From contig JANXZD010000548.1 of assembly GCA_025355705.1 (NCBI GenBank), positions 1 to 12,300 of the forward strand: DNA of 12,300 bases. The letters run 5' to 3'. This DNA comes from Bacteroidota bacterium (GTDB lineage: Bacteria > Bacteroidota > Ignavibacteria > UBA10030 > UBA8401). The notes beneath the pieces were generated by a model. It ran no database searches. It was not told where the DNA came from and saw only the letters and a list, made by a program, of their open reading frames with translations. The translations under genes and the position numbers were made by a program. Positions 1 through 6,053 of this stretch are shown one piece after another; position 1 is the first letter of the stretch; every line of letters starts with the position of its first letter.

Positions 1-389
1 CGTTTGTTCACAATTGGTTTCCCCCCTACGAATTGCCAAATGTAATTGTCAAAACTACCGAATTCCTTCTGCACTTCTAAAAAGGCTTTCGCGTTCGACA
101 CGACTGATTCGATCTTCAGCCGATTTCGGACGATCCCTTCATTCTTCATTAAGGATGAAATTTTCTTTGCGTTATACTTTACGATCTTTTTCGCATCAAA
201 ATTATCAAACGCTTTCCGATAGTTTTCTCGCTTGCGAAGGATCGTAATCCAGCTTAATCCCGCTTGCGCTCCTTCAAGAGTTAACATTTCAAATAATTTT
301 CTGTCGTCGTGAACAGGAATGCCCCACTCTTTGTCATGATATAAATTATATAACGGATCGGTTCCTGACCAAGCACATCGATGTTTCAT
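1..389 (-). CDS. tag: DNA-3-methyladenine glycosylase I, N-terminal part (cut by window edge)
   Basis: Base-excision repair enzyme that removes 3-methyladenine from alkylated DNA in the cytoplasm. The visible 129 residues closely follow E. coli Tag: MKHRCAW at the start, DPLYNLYHDKEWG, then LEGAQAGLSWITILRKRENY. Cys5 and His18 match the N-terminal half of the family's zinc 'snap' (Cys4 and His17 in E. coli); the C-terminal His/Cys pair lies beyond the left edge. Glu39 matches E. coli Glu38, which contacts the base. The frame stays open to base 1, so the 3' end is missing. ATG at 389 was chosen because it puts the Cys at the family position. In-frame ATGs at 404 and 449 are possible, but the 449 codon abuts the U-tract of the preceding terminator. 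No clear Shine-Dalgarno sequence precedes any of the three. The gene is separated from the ATPase cassettes by that terminator and is probably unrelated to them. Confidence 0.93.
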   Translation of the reverse strand, partial: MKHRCAWSGTDPLYNLYHDKEWGIPVHDDRKLFEMLTLEGAQAGLSWITILRKRENYRKAFDNFDAKKIVKYNAKKISSLMKNEGIVRNRLKIESVVSNAKAFLEVQKEFGSFDNYIWQFVGGKPIVNK

Positions 390-449
390 ATTAGTATTAT
401 CCATAAAAATAGATTTTGACGTTTCATTGCAGTCTTTTGTGGTATCCAT

Positions 450-479
450 AAATAAAAAGGGACGCTTAGTGTGCGTCCC
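450..479 (-). terminator. Intrinsic terminator after the second PilB-like gene
   Basis: On the minus strand a perfect 7-bp stem, GGGACGC/GCGTCCC (459-465 with 473-479), encloses a 7-nt loop and is followed by TTTTTATTT (458-450). It lies about 25 nt after the stop codon of the 505-2199 gene and closes that transcription unit. It has no U-run in the plus-strand direction. Confidence 0.85.
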
Positions 480-504
480 ATAATGTTGTTTTCAGTAATT
501 CATA

Positions 505-2199
505 TTAACCAAGCACTCGTAAGTACTCCTCAAGTGCTATCACTCCCGAAACAAGTTTTTTCGCCGCATCGAAGCGAATAGATTCAAATCCTTTTTTTGT
601 TGCAGCTTCCTTCAACTTTACAGGGGAAGCTTGGTGGAAGATCAAATCTTTCAATTCCTCATCAACAATCAAAATTTCATGGATCGCTGTTCTACCCAAA
701 TAACCGTCACCGCCGCAAACTTCACAACCGGCTCCTCGGTATAACATTATGGAATCTTCCAATTGATTAAGACCTGCAGCATTCAACATATGTTTCGTCG
801 GTTTATAACTTTCTTTACAATGGGTGCATATTTTACGAACCAACTGTTGATAGATTATTCCGTTCAATGTTGGAGCAAGCCATGAAGGCGGTATACCAAA
901 ATTAGTCATTCTGGGAATACAAGACATTGCATCACCGGAAAGAATGGTAGTAACAACCATTATGCCTGTTAACGCCGCCTCAGCAGCAGCGTTTCCGGCT
1001 GCGGCATCGTGTATTTCTCCAAGAAAAATGAGATCTGGTTGTTGTTTCAACACAGCTCTCATTGACGTTGCATAATCAAGTTTCTGTTCAACATCGACTT
1101 GTACTTGACTTGCAAACTCTAAACGGTATTCAACAGGATTCTCAACGGTAATGATATTTTTTTGCGAATCTTTAAGTTCATTCATTAAACCATAGACCGT
1201 TGTTGTTTTACCGGCAGCCGAAGGACCTGCAATAACGAGAAGCCCGCTAGGGCGACTAAGAAGATACCGCACAAGAGACAAATTCTCTGCTGAAAAACCG
1301 ATCTCATTGATATCAACAGCACGATTATTTTTTTTCAGGATGCGAATCGAAAATCGCTCTCCTTCAACGGTCGGTAGAGTGTTCACGCGCATATCAAATT
1401 GAAACTTACCATATTTGGTAGAATATCGACCGTCCTGAGCTTTCTTTTTTTCGAACATGTTAAGACTGCCTCGGGAACGCATAACATTACATAACGATTC
1501 AGTCAATTCTTTTGGTAATGAGAAAGAATGTTCAAGAACACTGTCAATATTATACCGTATTCGAAATTCATGTTCCATGGGCTCAAAATAGATATCAGTC
1601 GCTCCACTCTTGACCGCAGTGATGATAATTTCATCGACCAGCACATCCGCATTAGGTAATTTTCCAGAATTTAGCAACTCGTTCACTTTTTCTTTGCTCC
1701 GCTTACGCGTATCAATTGCATCCAATTGGAACTTAGACTGTATTTGCTGATACTCATCTACTTCCTCAATGTGCACCTTTCTTGTAATGGAATCGAATGC
1801 AGAGCGTCTTACGGCAACCGGAACAACGAATACCTTTGCATCACGCCGCATCTCATCCAAAATATCTTTGTACGGTGGGTTAACAAAAGCAACGGTCAAT
1901 TCAACCCCGCTGCGAATAATAGGAAGTGCTTGATATTTTTTAAGGAATTCTTCTTTTAAGGAAGGATTGTTTAAGGTGATAATGGAAGTGGAGAGGTTGA
2001 CATATGGAATTTTAAATTCCTCGGATATCGCCGTAGCGACAATCTCATCATTTACGCCAATAGCATCGATCAATATTTCAGCGCATTGTTTTGCATTTGC
2101 CTCTCCTGTCATCCGATTGAATTTGTCAAACTTCACCTTATCGATATAGCCTTTGGAAAAAAGGAATTTTGATATACGGATATCTTCATCTCTAATCAT
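505..2199 (-). CDS. PilB/GspE-family ATPase paralogue with degraded catalytic motifs
   Basis: Secretion/type IV pilus assembly ATPase family, 564 residues. A divergent GspE N-terminal region (about 1-150) is followed by the N2 and RecA-like domains. Walker A is GPSAAGKT (325-332), keeping the Lys and Thr but losing the usual GPTGSGK form. The acidic region TVENPVEY (351-358) is kept. The Walker B region reads FLGEIHD (392-398), with His for the usual Arg. The His box, normally LSTLHTNDA, reads VTTILSGDA (416-424), so its histidine is Leu420. The SDIH.EP motif is TDIYFEP (201-207). The four Zn cysteines remain (458/461, 492/495). It aligns with the ATPase at 2929-4632 with about one indel. It may bind nucleotide yet hydrolyse poorly, acting as a regulatory or hetero-oligomer partner; that is inference. 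ATG 2199 matches the paralogue's N-terminus; a GTG at 2208 overlaps the upstream stop. Confidence 0.9.
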   Translation of the reverse strand: MIRDEDIRISKFLFSKGYIDKVKFDKFNRMTGEANAKQCAEILIDAIGVNDEIVATAISEEFKIPYVNLSTSIITLNNPSLKEEFLKKYQALPIIRSGVELTVAFVNPPYKDILDEMRRDAKVFVVPVAVRRSAFDSITRKVHIEEVDEYQQIQSKFQLDAIDTRKRSKEKVNELLNSGKLPNADVLVDEIIITAVKSGATDIYFEPMEHEFRIRYNIDSVLEHSFSLPKELTESLCNVMRSRGSLNMFEKKKAQDGRYSTKYGKFQFDMRVNTLPTVEGERFSIRILKKNNRAVDINEIGFSAENLSLVRYLLSRPSGLLVIAGPSAAGKTTTVYGLMNELKDSQKNIITVENPVEYRLEFASQVQVDVEQKLDYATSMRAVLKQQPDLIFLGEIHDAAAGNAAAEAALTGIMVVTTILSGDAMSCIPRMTNFGIPPSWLAPTLNGIIYQQLVRKICTHCKESYKPTKHMLNAAGLNQLEDSIMLYRGAGCEVCGGDGYLGRTAIHEILIVDEELKDLIFHQASPVKLKEAATKKGFESIRFDAAKKLVSGVIALEEYLRVLG

Positions 2200-2204
2200 A
2201 ATGA

Positions 2205-2525
2205 TCACTCAAATAGTTTATCAATATCAACTTGCGATACAACATTGCCATTTTCATCTTGTTGATTTTGCATTTGATTAACTTCAACGATACGCATTAA
2301 TTCTTGTTCAGTAAAATTCGAAGAAGTATTTGCGTTTAATTCGAATCGTTGTACGCGCGAAATTGTACTCGATTTCATCAACTGCTTGCCGCAGGAACCA
2401 CAGAACGAGTCCATAAGGGAATTGAAAAACCCGCATTTACAGCGAATCACGGTTAATTTGTTTCCACAACTGATACACTCCGGAGTTGTTCGTGGATTAT
2501 CATTCCCACACGAAGAACAGATCAT
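2205..2525 (-). CDS. Double zinc-ribbon protein with C-terminal FliM-like docking motifs (second cassette)
   Basis: Cytoplasmic protein of 106 residues with no signal peptide or membrane segment. The N-terminal half holds two zinc-ribbon knuckle sets: Cys3/Cys6 with Cys17/Cys20, and Cys29/Cys31 with Cys42/Cys45 (the second opens with CxC instead of CxxC). After a low-complexity linker come two similar short motifs: FTEQELMRIVE (71-81) and, at the very C-terminus, VSQVDIDKLFE (96-106). They resemble the CheY-binding peptide at the FliM N-terminus (LSQ.EIDALL). The start ATG overlaps the receiver's stop as ATGA, so translation is probably coupled, and its stop lies just before the ATPase start. 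A role as adaptor between receiver and ATPase is inferred from order and motifs. I know no named family for it beyond the general double-zinc-ribbon fold. Confidence 0.85.
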   Translation of the reverse strand: MICSSCGNDNPRTTPECISCGNKLTVIRCKCGFFNSLMDSFCGSCGKQLMKSSTISRVQRFELNANTSSNFTEQELMRIVEVNQMQNQQDENGNVVSQVDIDKLFE

Positions 2526-2911
2526 ATCGCACTCCCCTCTAAATTCAATAATTTTTGCATGATCTCAACGATCTTGGACGGCATATATGGTTTCACAAGA
2601 TAATAGCTGGCTCCTCTTCCCTTCGCTTCATGTACTGCTTCAATACTTGATACTGCAGAAACAATAACAACAATGGCATCGGATTTTACTGCACGTATTT
2701 CTTTAAGAACTTCCATACCGGTGAGTTTTGGCAACATATTATCTAGAAAGGTAATGGTTGGCTTATCAGTATTAAATCGTGCCAGACCTTCTGCACCATC
2801 CGCTGCATAATGCACTTTCTTGATCCCCATTTTTTTTAGCGTCATAGCAAACAGTGTTCGGATATGATCGGAATCATCCACTACTAACACTGAAACATCT
2901 TCGATTTTCAT
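2522..2911 (-). CDS. CheY-like single-domain response regulator (second cassette)
   Basis: Stand-alone receiver of 129 residues with no output domain. The acidic pair is Asp12/Asp13, the phospho-acceptor is Asp57 in FLDNMLP, the switch Ser is Ser85, Tyr104 sits at the aromatic switch position, and the conserved Lys is Lys107 in LVKPY. All residues needed for phosphorylation are present, so it should be an active receiver acting by protein contact. No histidine kinase is in the window, so the phosphodonor is unknown. It starts 17 nt after the stop of the first ATPase and overlaps the following zinc-ribbon gene by 4 nt. Its N-terminus (MKIEDVSVLVVDD) is longer than those of the two receivers upstream, so it is the most divergent of the three. 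The likely partner is the adjacent zinc-ribbon protein. Confidence 0.93.
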   Translation of the reverse strand: MKIEDVSVLVVDDSDHIRTLFAMTLKKMGIKKVHYAADGAEGLARFNTDKPTITFLDNMLPKLTGMEVLKEIRAVKSDAIVVIVSAVSSIEAVHEAKGRGASYYLVKPYMPSKIVEIMQKLLNLEGSAI

Positions 2912-2928
2912 AAAATAATTTTTTTCAG

Positions 2929-4632
2929 TTACAATGTTGAGCGGGTAACTCGCTGAATCTCTTCCAGTGTCGTCAAACCTGCTATGACTTTTTTCAATCC
3001 GTCAAAACGAAGATCACGGAAACCGCTTTTAATAGCTGCTTCACGGATCTTTGTTGTTGTCTCGTTTTGATAGATCAAGTTTTGTATCTCTTCGTTCACA
3101 ATAAATACTTCATGGATAGCAAGCCTGCCGCTATAACCCTGAAAATTACATTTTTTACATCCTGTACCGCGATAGAACGGCGCTCTTCCTGAAAGACTGC
3201 TCAGTCCGGCACGATAGAAGACTTCTTCCGTCGGCTGATATTCATCTTTACAAAATTCACAGATCTTACGCACCAATCGTTGTGCAACAACTCCAATCAA
3301 CGCCGGAGCAAGCCAATACGATGGAACTCCCATATTGATCAATCGGGGAATTGCACCAACGGCATCGTTCGTATGAAGCGTGCTCAATACCAAATGTCCT
3401 GTCAATGCGGCTTCGGTTGCAGTGATTCCTGTTTCGGAATCCCGAATTTCTCCCACCAACGCCACATCAGGGTCCTGTCGTAAAATAGCCCTCAATGCAT
3501 TTGCAAAAGTTAGATCACGATCTGGATCAACATTTACCTGATTGACTGTATCAACAAGATATTCGACAGGATTCTCTACGGTAACGATATTCTTTTCAAC
3601 AGATTTGATATGATTGACCGCAGCATACAATGTCGTACTTTTTCCGCTTCCAGTCGGGCCGGTCACAAGCAACAGTCCATTCGGCTGATTCAGTAAATGC
3701 TCGATCATTGCCAGATTGTGAGAAGCAAGTCCGAGATCGTTGATCTTTTTGTTGATGGAACTCTTATTGAGAATACGAAGTACGATCTTTTCGCCGTTCA
3801 CAGTTGGAAGCGAATTGACACGAAGATCAAATGAGCGTGTCTCAAGCGTCAAAGAGATACGACCATCTTGAGGTTTCTTTTTCTCAAAGATATCCATATC
3901 AGCTTTTGTCTTGATCACAGCAGCCATACCTTCTGCTATTTTTTGCGGAAACGAAGCAACACGCTGCAATACGCCATCTAATCGAAAACGCAATCGCAAT
4001 TCTTCCTCAAAGGGCTCAACGTGAATATCACTTGCCCCAATCTTGATCGCACGCAAAAATATTTCATCCACGAGTTCGATCATCGGCGGAAACTCACCGA
4101 TCTTCTCCAATCGCTCTACCTCTTTTTCTCCTGTACGTACAACATCAAATTTTTGGATATCGATAGCACTTGCGATCCGTTTTAATTCGTCAAATCCACC
4201 CTGCTGGATTTTCAACGTCTCATCAAAATCGTTGACTGCTGAGATGACAGGAATGATCTTCGTTTTCGTCAGTTTTGCAAGTTCATCAAGTACATTTTTG
4301 TACGGAGGATCGACGAATGCTACTGTCAATTCATTCCCAAACAAGAACATCGGAATGACACGATGTTTACGGATGAAGCTGATTGAAAGAATCTCACGCG
4401 GTGCAGAGCTTGTTTCGGCATACAACTTCATGACCGGAAGAGTGAATGTTTTGCCAAGATGCTGAACAAGTTCATCAGGAGAAAAGAATTTGAATTGAAT
4501 AAGTGCTTTGGAAAAACCTTCGTTTATTCCATAATTGGTGGCAGTATCAACGAATTGTTTCCAACGGTCTTCCGTAAGGATGTTATTGGTGATACAGTAG
4601 TCTCGAAATTGAAGGTCTTCGCGGTTGAACAT
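2929..4632 (-). CDS. PilB/GspE-family assembly ATPase with intact catalytic motifs
   Basis: Hexameric ATPase family that powers type IV pilus extension or type II secretion from the cytoplasmic face of the inner membrane; 567 residues, the usual PilB/GspE length. A divergent N-terminal region (1-150) lacks an obvious MshEN c-di-GMP signature. N2 carries SDIHVEP (201-207) and FEKKKPQDGRIS (249-260). The RecA domain has Walker A GPTGSGKS (325-332), acidic motif TVENPVEY (351-358), Walker B region ALVGEIRD (391-398) and His box LSTLHTNDA (416-424, His420). Zn cysteines are 458/461 and 492/495. The PilB-type N-terminal region and zinc motif argue against the retraction ATPase PilT. PilB and GspE cannot be told apart without the partner genes, which are absent here. 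It begins 3 nt after the first zinc-ribbon stop with little ribosome-binding site, so coupled translation is likely. Confidence 0.95.
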   Translation of the reverse strand: MFNREDLQFRDYCITNNILTEDRWKQFVDTATNYGINEGFSKALIQFKFFSPDELVQHLGKTFTLPVMKLYAETSSAPREILSISFIRKHRVIPMFLFGNELTVAFVDPPYKNVLDELAKLTKTKIIPVISAVNDFDETLKIQQGGFDELKRIASAIDIQKFDVVRTGEKEVERLEKIGEFPPMIELVDEIFLRAIKIGASDIHVEPFEEELRLRFRLDGVLQRVASFPQKIAEGMAAVIKTKADMDIFEKKKPQDGRISLTLETRSFDLRVNSLPTVNGEKIVLRILNKSSINKKINDLGLASHNLAMIEHLLNQPNGLLLVTGPTGSGKSTTLYAAVNHIKSVEKNIVTVENPVEYLVDTVNQVNVDPDRDLTFANALRAILRQDPDVALVGEIRDSETGITATEAALTGHLVLSTLHTNDAVGAIPRLINMGVPSYWLAPALIGVVAQRLVRKICEFCKDEYQPTEEVFYRAGLSSLSGRAPFYRGTGCKKCNFQGYSGRLAIHEVFIVNEEIQNLIYQNETTTKIREAAIKSGFRDLRFDGLKKVIAGLTTLEEIQRVTRSTL

Positions 4633-4635
4633 AGG

Positions 4636-4965
4636 TTATTCGAAAAGTTTATCAAGCTCAGCTTGGGTAAGCGTTTGAATTTCTTTTTTAGCAACAAGAC
4701 GTTCACCTTCTTCCAGCAATTCACTAATATCCGTTTCGCTGTATTGAGGTATGTTGATGATGCGCAACTGTTTTCCTTCTTTGATCATCGCGGCAATCAC
4801 CATTGGTATCGGCATCCCACATTTTCCGCATCGCCGGTAAACTAACGGGTTGCCATGATTGCACGAAGAACATTTCCAGCCCATTTCAGTTCCGCAATCG
4901 ACACAAAGAAATGGGGGATCGAAATATTTTTTATTACATGTCGGGCAGGCGTAATTGGGAACCAT
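4636..4965 (-). CDS. Double zinc-ribbon protein with C-terminal FliM-like docking motifs (first cassette)
   Basis: Soluble protein of 109 residues. Two CxxC-CxxC zinc ribbons occupy the N-terminal half: Cys7/Cys10 with Cys21/Cys24, and Cys32/Cys35 with Cys46/Cys49. A short helical linker leads to two motifs with the same pattern, YSETDISELLE (75-85) and LTQAELDKLFE (99-109, ending at the last residue). Both resemble the FliM N-terminal CheY-docking peptide. The zinc-ribbon protein of the second cassette has the same architecture, motif spacing (24 versus 25 residues) and final DKLFE, though the intervening sequence is poorly conserved. Its ATG shares one base with the receiver's stop (TAATG), and its own stop is 3 nt before the ATPase start. 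Adaptor function is inferred; rubredoxin-like redox or nucleic-acid binding remains possible for the ribbons. Confidence 0.86.
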   Translation of the reverse strand: MVPNYACPTCNKKYFDPPFLCVDCGTEMGWKCSSCNHGNPLVYRRCGKCGMPIPMVIAAMIKEGKQLRIINIPQYSETDISELLEEGERLVAKKEIQTLTQAELDKLFE

Positions 4966-5330
4966 TATGCTTCAATGAGATTATATTTTTTCAATACATC
5001 ATAAATCTTTTCAGCTTCGTACGGTTTTAGAATATATCCATTTGCTCCCGCTGCTTTTGCGGCTTGAACATCTTCTGTTGCGGAAATGGAAGTGAGCATA
5101 ATTCCAATGAAGTTCGGGTTCATTTTTTTCATTTCCATCAATGCTTCGACTCCGGTTTTTTTCGGCATGATATAGTCCAAAAATACTATGTCGGGTTGAA
5201 CAAGAGCAAATTTTGCAACCGCGTCTTCCCCATTATCCGAAGTTTCAACCAACAAACCTTTTTTTCGAAGAATAGCATTTAACAAAGTTCTATTATAGGC
5301 GGAATCATCAACAATTAATGCTTTTTTCAT
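4965..5330 (-). CDS. CheY-like single-domain response regulator (first cassette)
   Basis: Stand-alone receiver of 121 residues. Asp8/Asp9 form the acidic pair, Asp52 in FLDYIMP is the phospho-acceptor, Thr80 is the switch residue, Tyr99 the aromatic switch and Lys102 in ILKPY the conserved Lys, so it should be phosphorylatable. The frame opens upstream to 5396, but the extra residues do not belong to the fold; MKKALIVDD at 5330 is the natural start and matches the neighbouring receiver, which begins MKKVLVVDD. No clear Shine-Dalgarno sequence precedes it. It overlaps the zinc-ribbon gene by one base. It closely resembles the receiver at 5447-5812, sharing FxxxQPD[IV]VF[LI]D.IMP.K.G and an LKKYN tail, so the two probably arose by duplication. 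Confidence 0.93.
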   Translation of the reverse strand: MKKALIVDDSAYNRTLLNAILRKKGLLVETSDNGEDAVAKFALVQPDIVFLDYIMPKKTGVEALMEMKKMNPNFIGIMLTSISATEDVQAAKAAGANGYILKPYEAEKIYDVLKKYNLIEA

Positions 5331-5356
5331 GAGAATATTGTCATAATGTGTAGTTG

Positions 5357-5385
5357 ATAGTATGAATAAATGGAATATGAAGCAA
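5357..5385 (-). promoter_or_regulatory. Candidate sigma-70-type promoter upstream of the first cassette
   Basis: In the 116-nt gap between two receiver genes, the minus strand reads TTGCTT (5385-5380), a 17-nt spacer, then TACTAT (5362-5357). A start near 5350 would leave a leader of about 20 nt before the ATG at 5330. This is the longest gap within the left-hand gene run. Promoter consensus in this lineage may differ, so support is weak. Confidence 0.3.
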
Positions 5386-5446
5386 GATTGATTCAATCGG
5401 TATTTTTTGAGTTGAAAACAACACTATAAACGGTGGGATTTATCTG

Positions 5447-5812
5447 CTAAGGAGTGATATTATACTTCTTCAGTAACATCTGAATCTTTACAAATTCAAT
5501 CGGTTTAGGGATGAATTCTTCGGCAGATGAGAATTCAAATATTTTCTTTACTTCAGCCGGATCTGAAAATGACGACATCAAAAAACCAAGGAAGTCTTTA
5601 TTATGATCTTTCATTTCCCGCAAAGCGTCAGCCCCGTTTTTATTAGGCATAATATGATCGATAAAAACAACATCGGGCTGTAATTGAAGGAATTTATGGA
5701 TCGCTTCATCACCGTCTTCAGCATAGTCTACTGAAAGATTCAATCTGGTAAGAATCGCTCCAAGAATCATTCTGTTTGCTTCAGCATCGTCAACAACTAG
5801 GACTTTTTTCAT
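5447..5812 (-). CDS. CheY-like single-domain response regulator (outside the two cassettes)
   Basis: Stand-alone receiver of 121 residues. Asp8/Asp9, the phospho-acceptor Asp52 in FIDHIMP, switch Ser80 and Lys103 in FIPKPI are present, so phosphorylation chemistry should be intact. One extra residue lies between the switch Ser and the Lys compared with the next receiver, and the helix-4 region (FSDPAEVKKIFEFSSAEEF) differs most, so the output surface probably recognises something else. It begins 8 nt after the CWC-protein gene and is followed by a 116-nt gap, not by a zinc-ribbon gene. It is therefore a third receiver without its own zinc-ribbon/ATPase pair. It could compete for phosphoryl groups or act on the same ATPases; neither can be decided here. 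Confidence 0.92.
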   Translation of the reverse strand: MKKVLVVDDAEANRMILGAILTRLNLSVDYAEDGDEAIHKFLQLQPDVVFIDHIMPNKNGADALREMKDHNKDFLGFLMSSFSDPAEVKKIFEFSSAEEFIPKPIEFVKIQMLLKKYNITP

Positions 5813-5820
5813 TGTAACAC

Positions 5821-6042
5821 TTAATGATCAATGGTATATTTTCTATACTTATTTTTTTGACTGTCTTGTTTTACAATAAGTTCTACAAGACATTTTTCAC
5901 ATAAACAACGCTCACCATATTCCGTCAAATTGAGACTCGGATGAGCAAAACACCAACAAGAATTTTTTCCAGCAGAGATTCCGCATTCAAATATCATGTT
6001 ACAATTGGGACAAATTGAAGTTGAATGTTCTTTCTTCTTCAT
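5821..6042 (-). CDS. Small Cys-rich CWC-family protein
   Basis: Protein of 73 residues matching the Cys-rich CWC family, whose function is unknown. The family features are seen in order: CPNC (11-14), FECG (18-21), the signature CWC (29-31) and CLCEKCL (46-52). The eight cysteines (11, 14, 20, 29, 31, 46, 48, 51) suggest two zinc sites. It has no signal peptide or membrane segment and a basic, hydrophilic tail. It lies between the acyl-ACP desaturase (11-nt gap) and a receiver gene (8-nt gap), so it is probably cotranscribed with both. No Shine-Dalgarno sequence is evident before ATG 6042. It is unrelated in pattern to the double-zinc-ribbon proteins of the cassettes. Confidence 0.82.
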   Translation of the reverse strand: MKKKEHSTSICPNCNMIFECGISAGKNSCWCFAHPSLNLTEYGERCLCEKCLVELIVKQDSQKNKYRKYTIDH

Positions 6043-6053
6043 CGTATGTATGG

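Noticed and set aside
505..2199. Pseudogene from a decaying duplicate
   Set aside because: There is no stop, frameshift or truncation, spacing to the intact paralogue is kept, and the zinc cysteines remain, which points to selection for a changed role.
2929..4632. Retraction ATPase PilT
   Set aside because: The length of 567 residues, the large N-terminal region and the four-cysteine zinc motif fit PilB/GspE; PilT is shorter and lacks the zinc motif.
4043..4845. Two plus-strand open frames of 128 and 140 codons
   Set aside because: They lie opposite the first ATPase and zinc-ribbon genes, whose motifs are unmistakable. Their products show no recognisable domain, so they are shadow frames.
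5331..5396. N-terminal extension of the first-cassette receiver by 22 residues
   Set aside because: The extra residues fall outside the receiver fold, and the paralogous receiver starts at the equivalent MKK..VDD.
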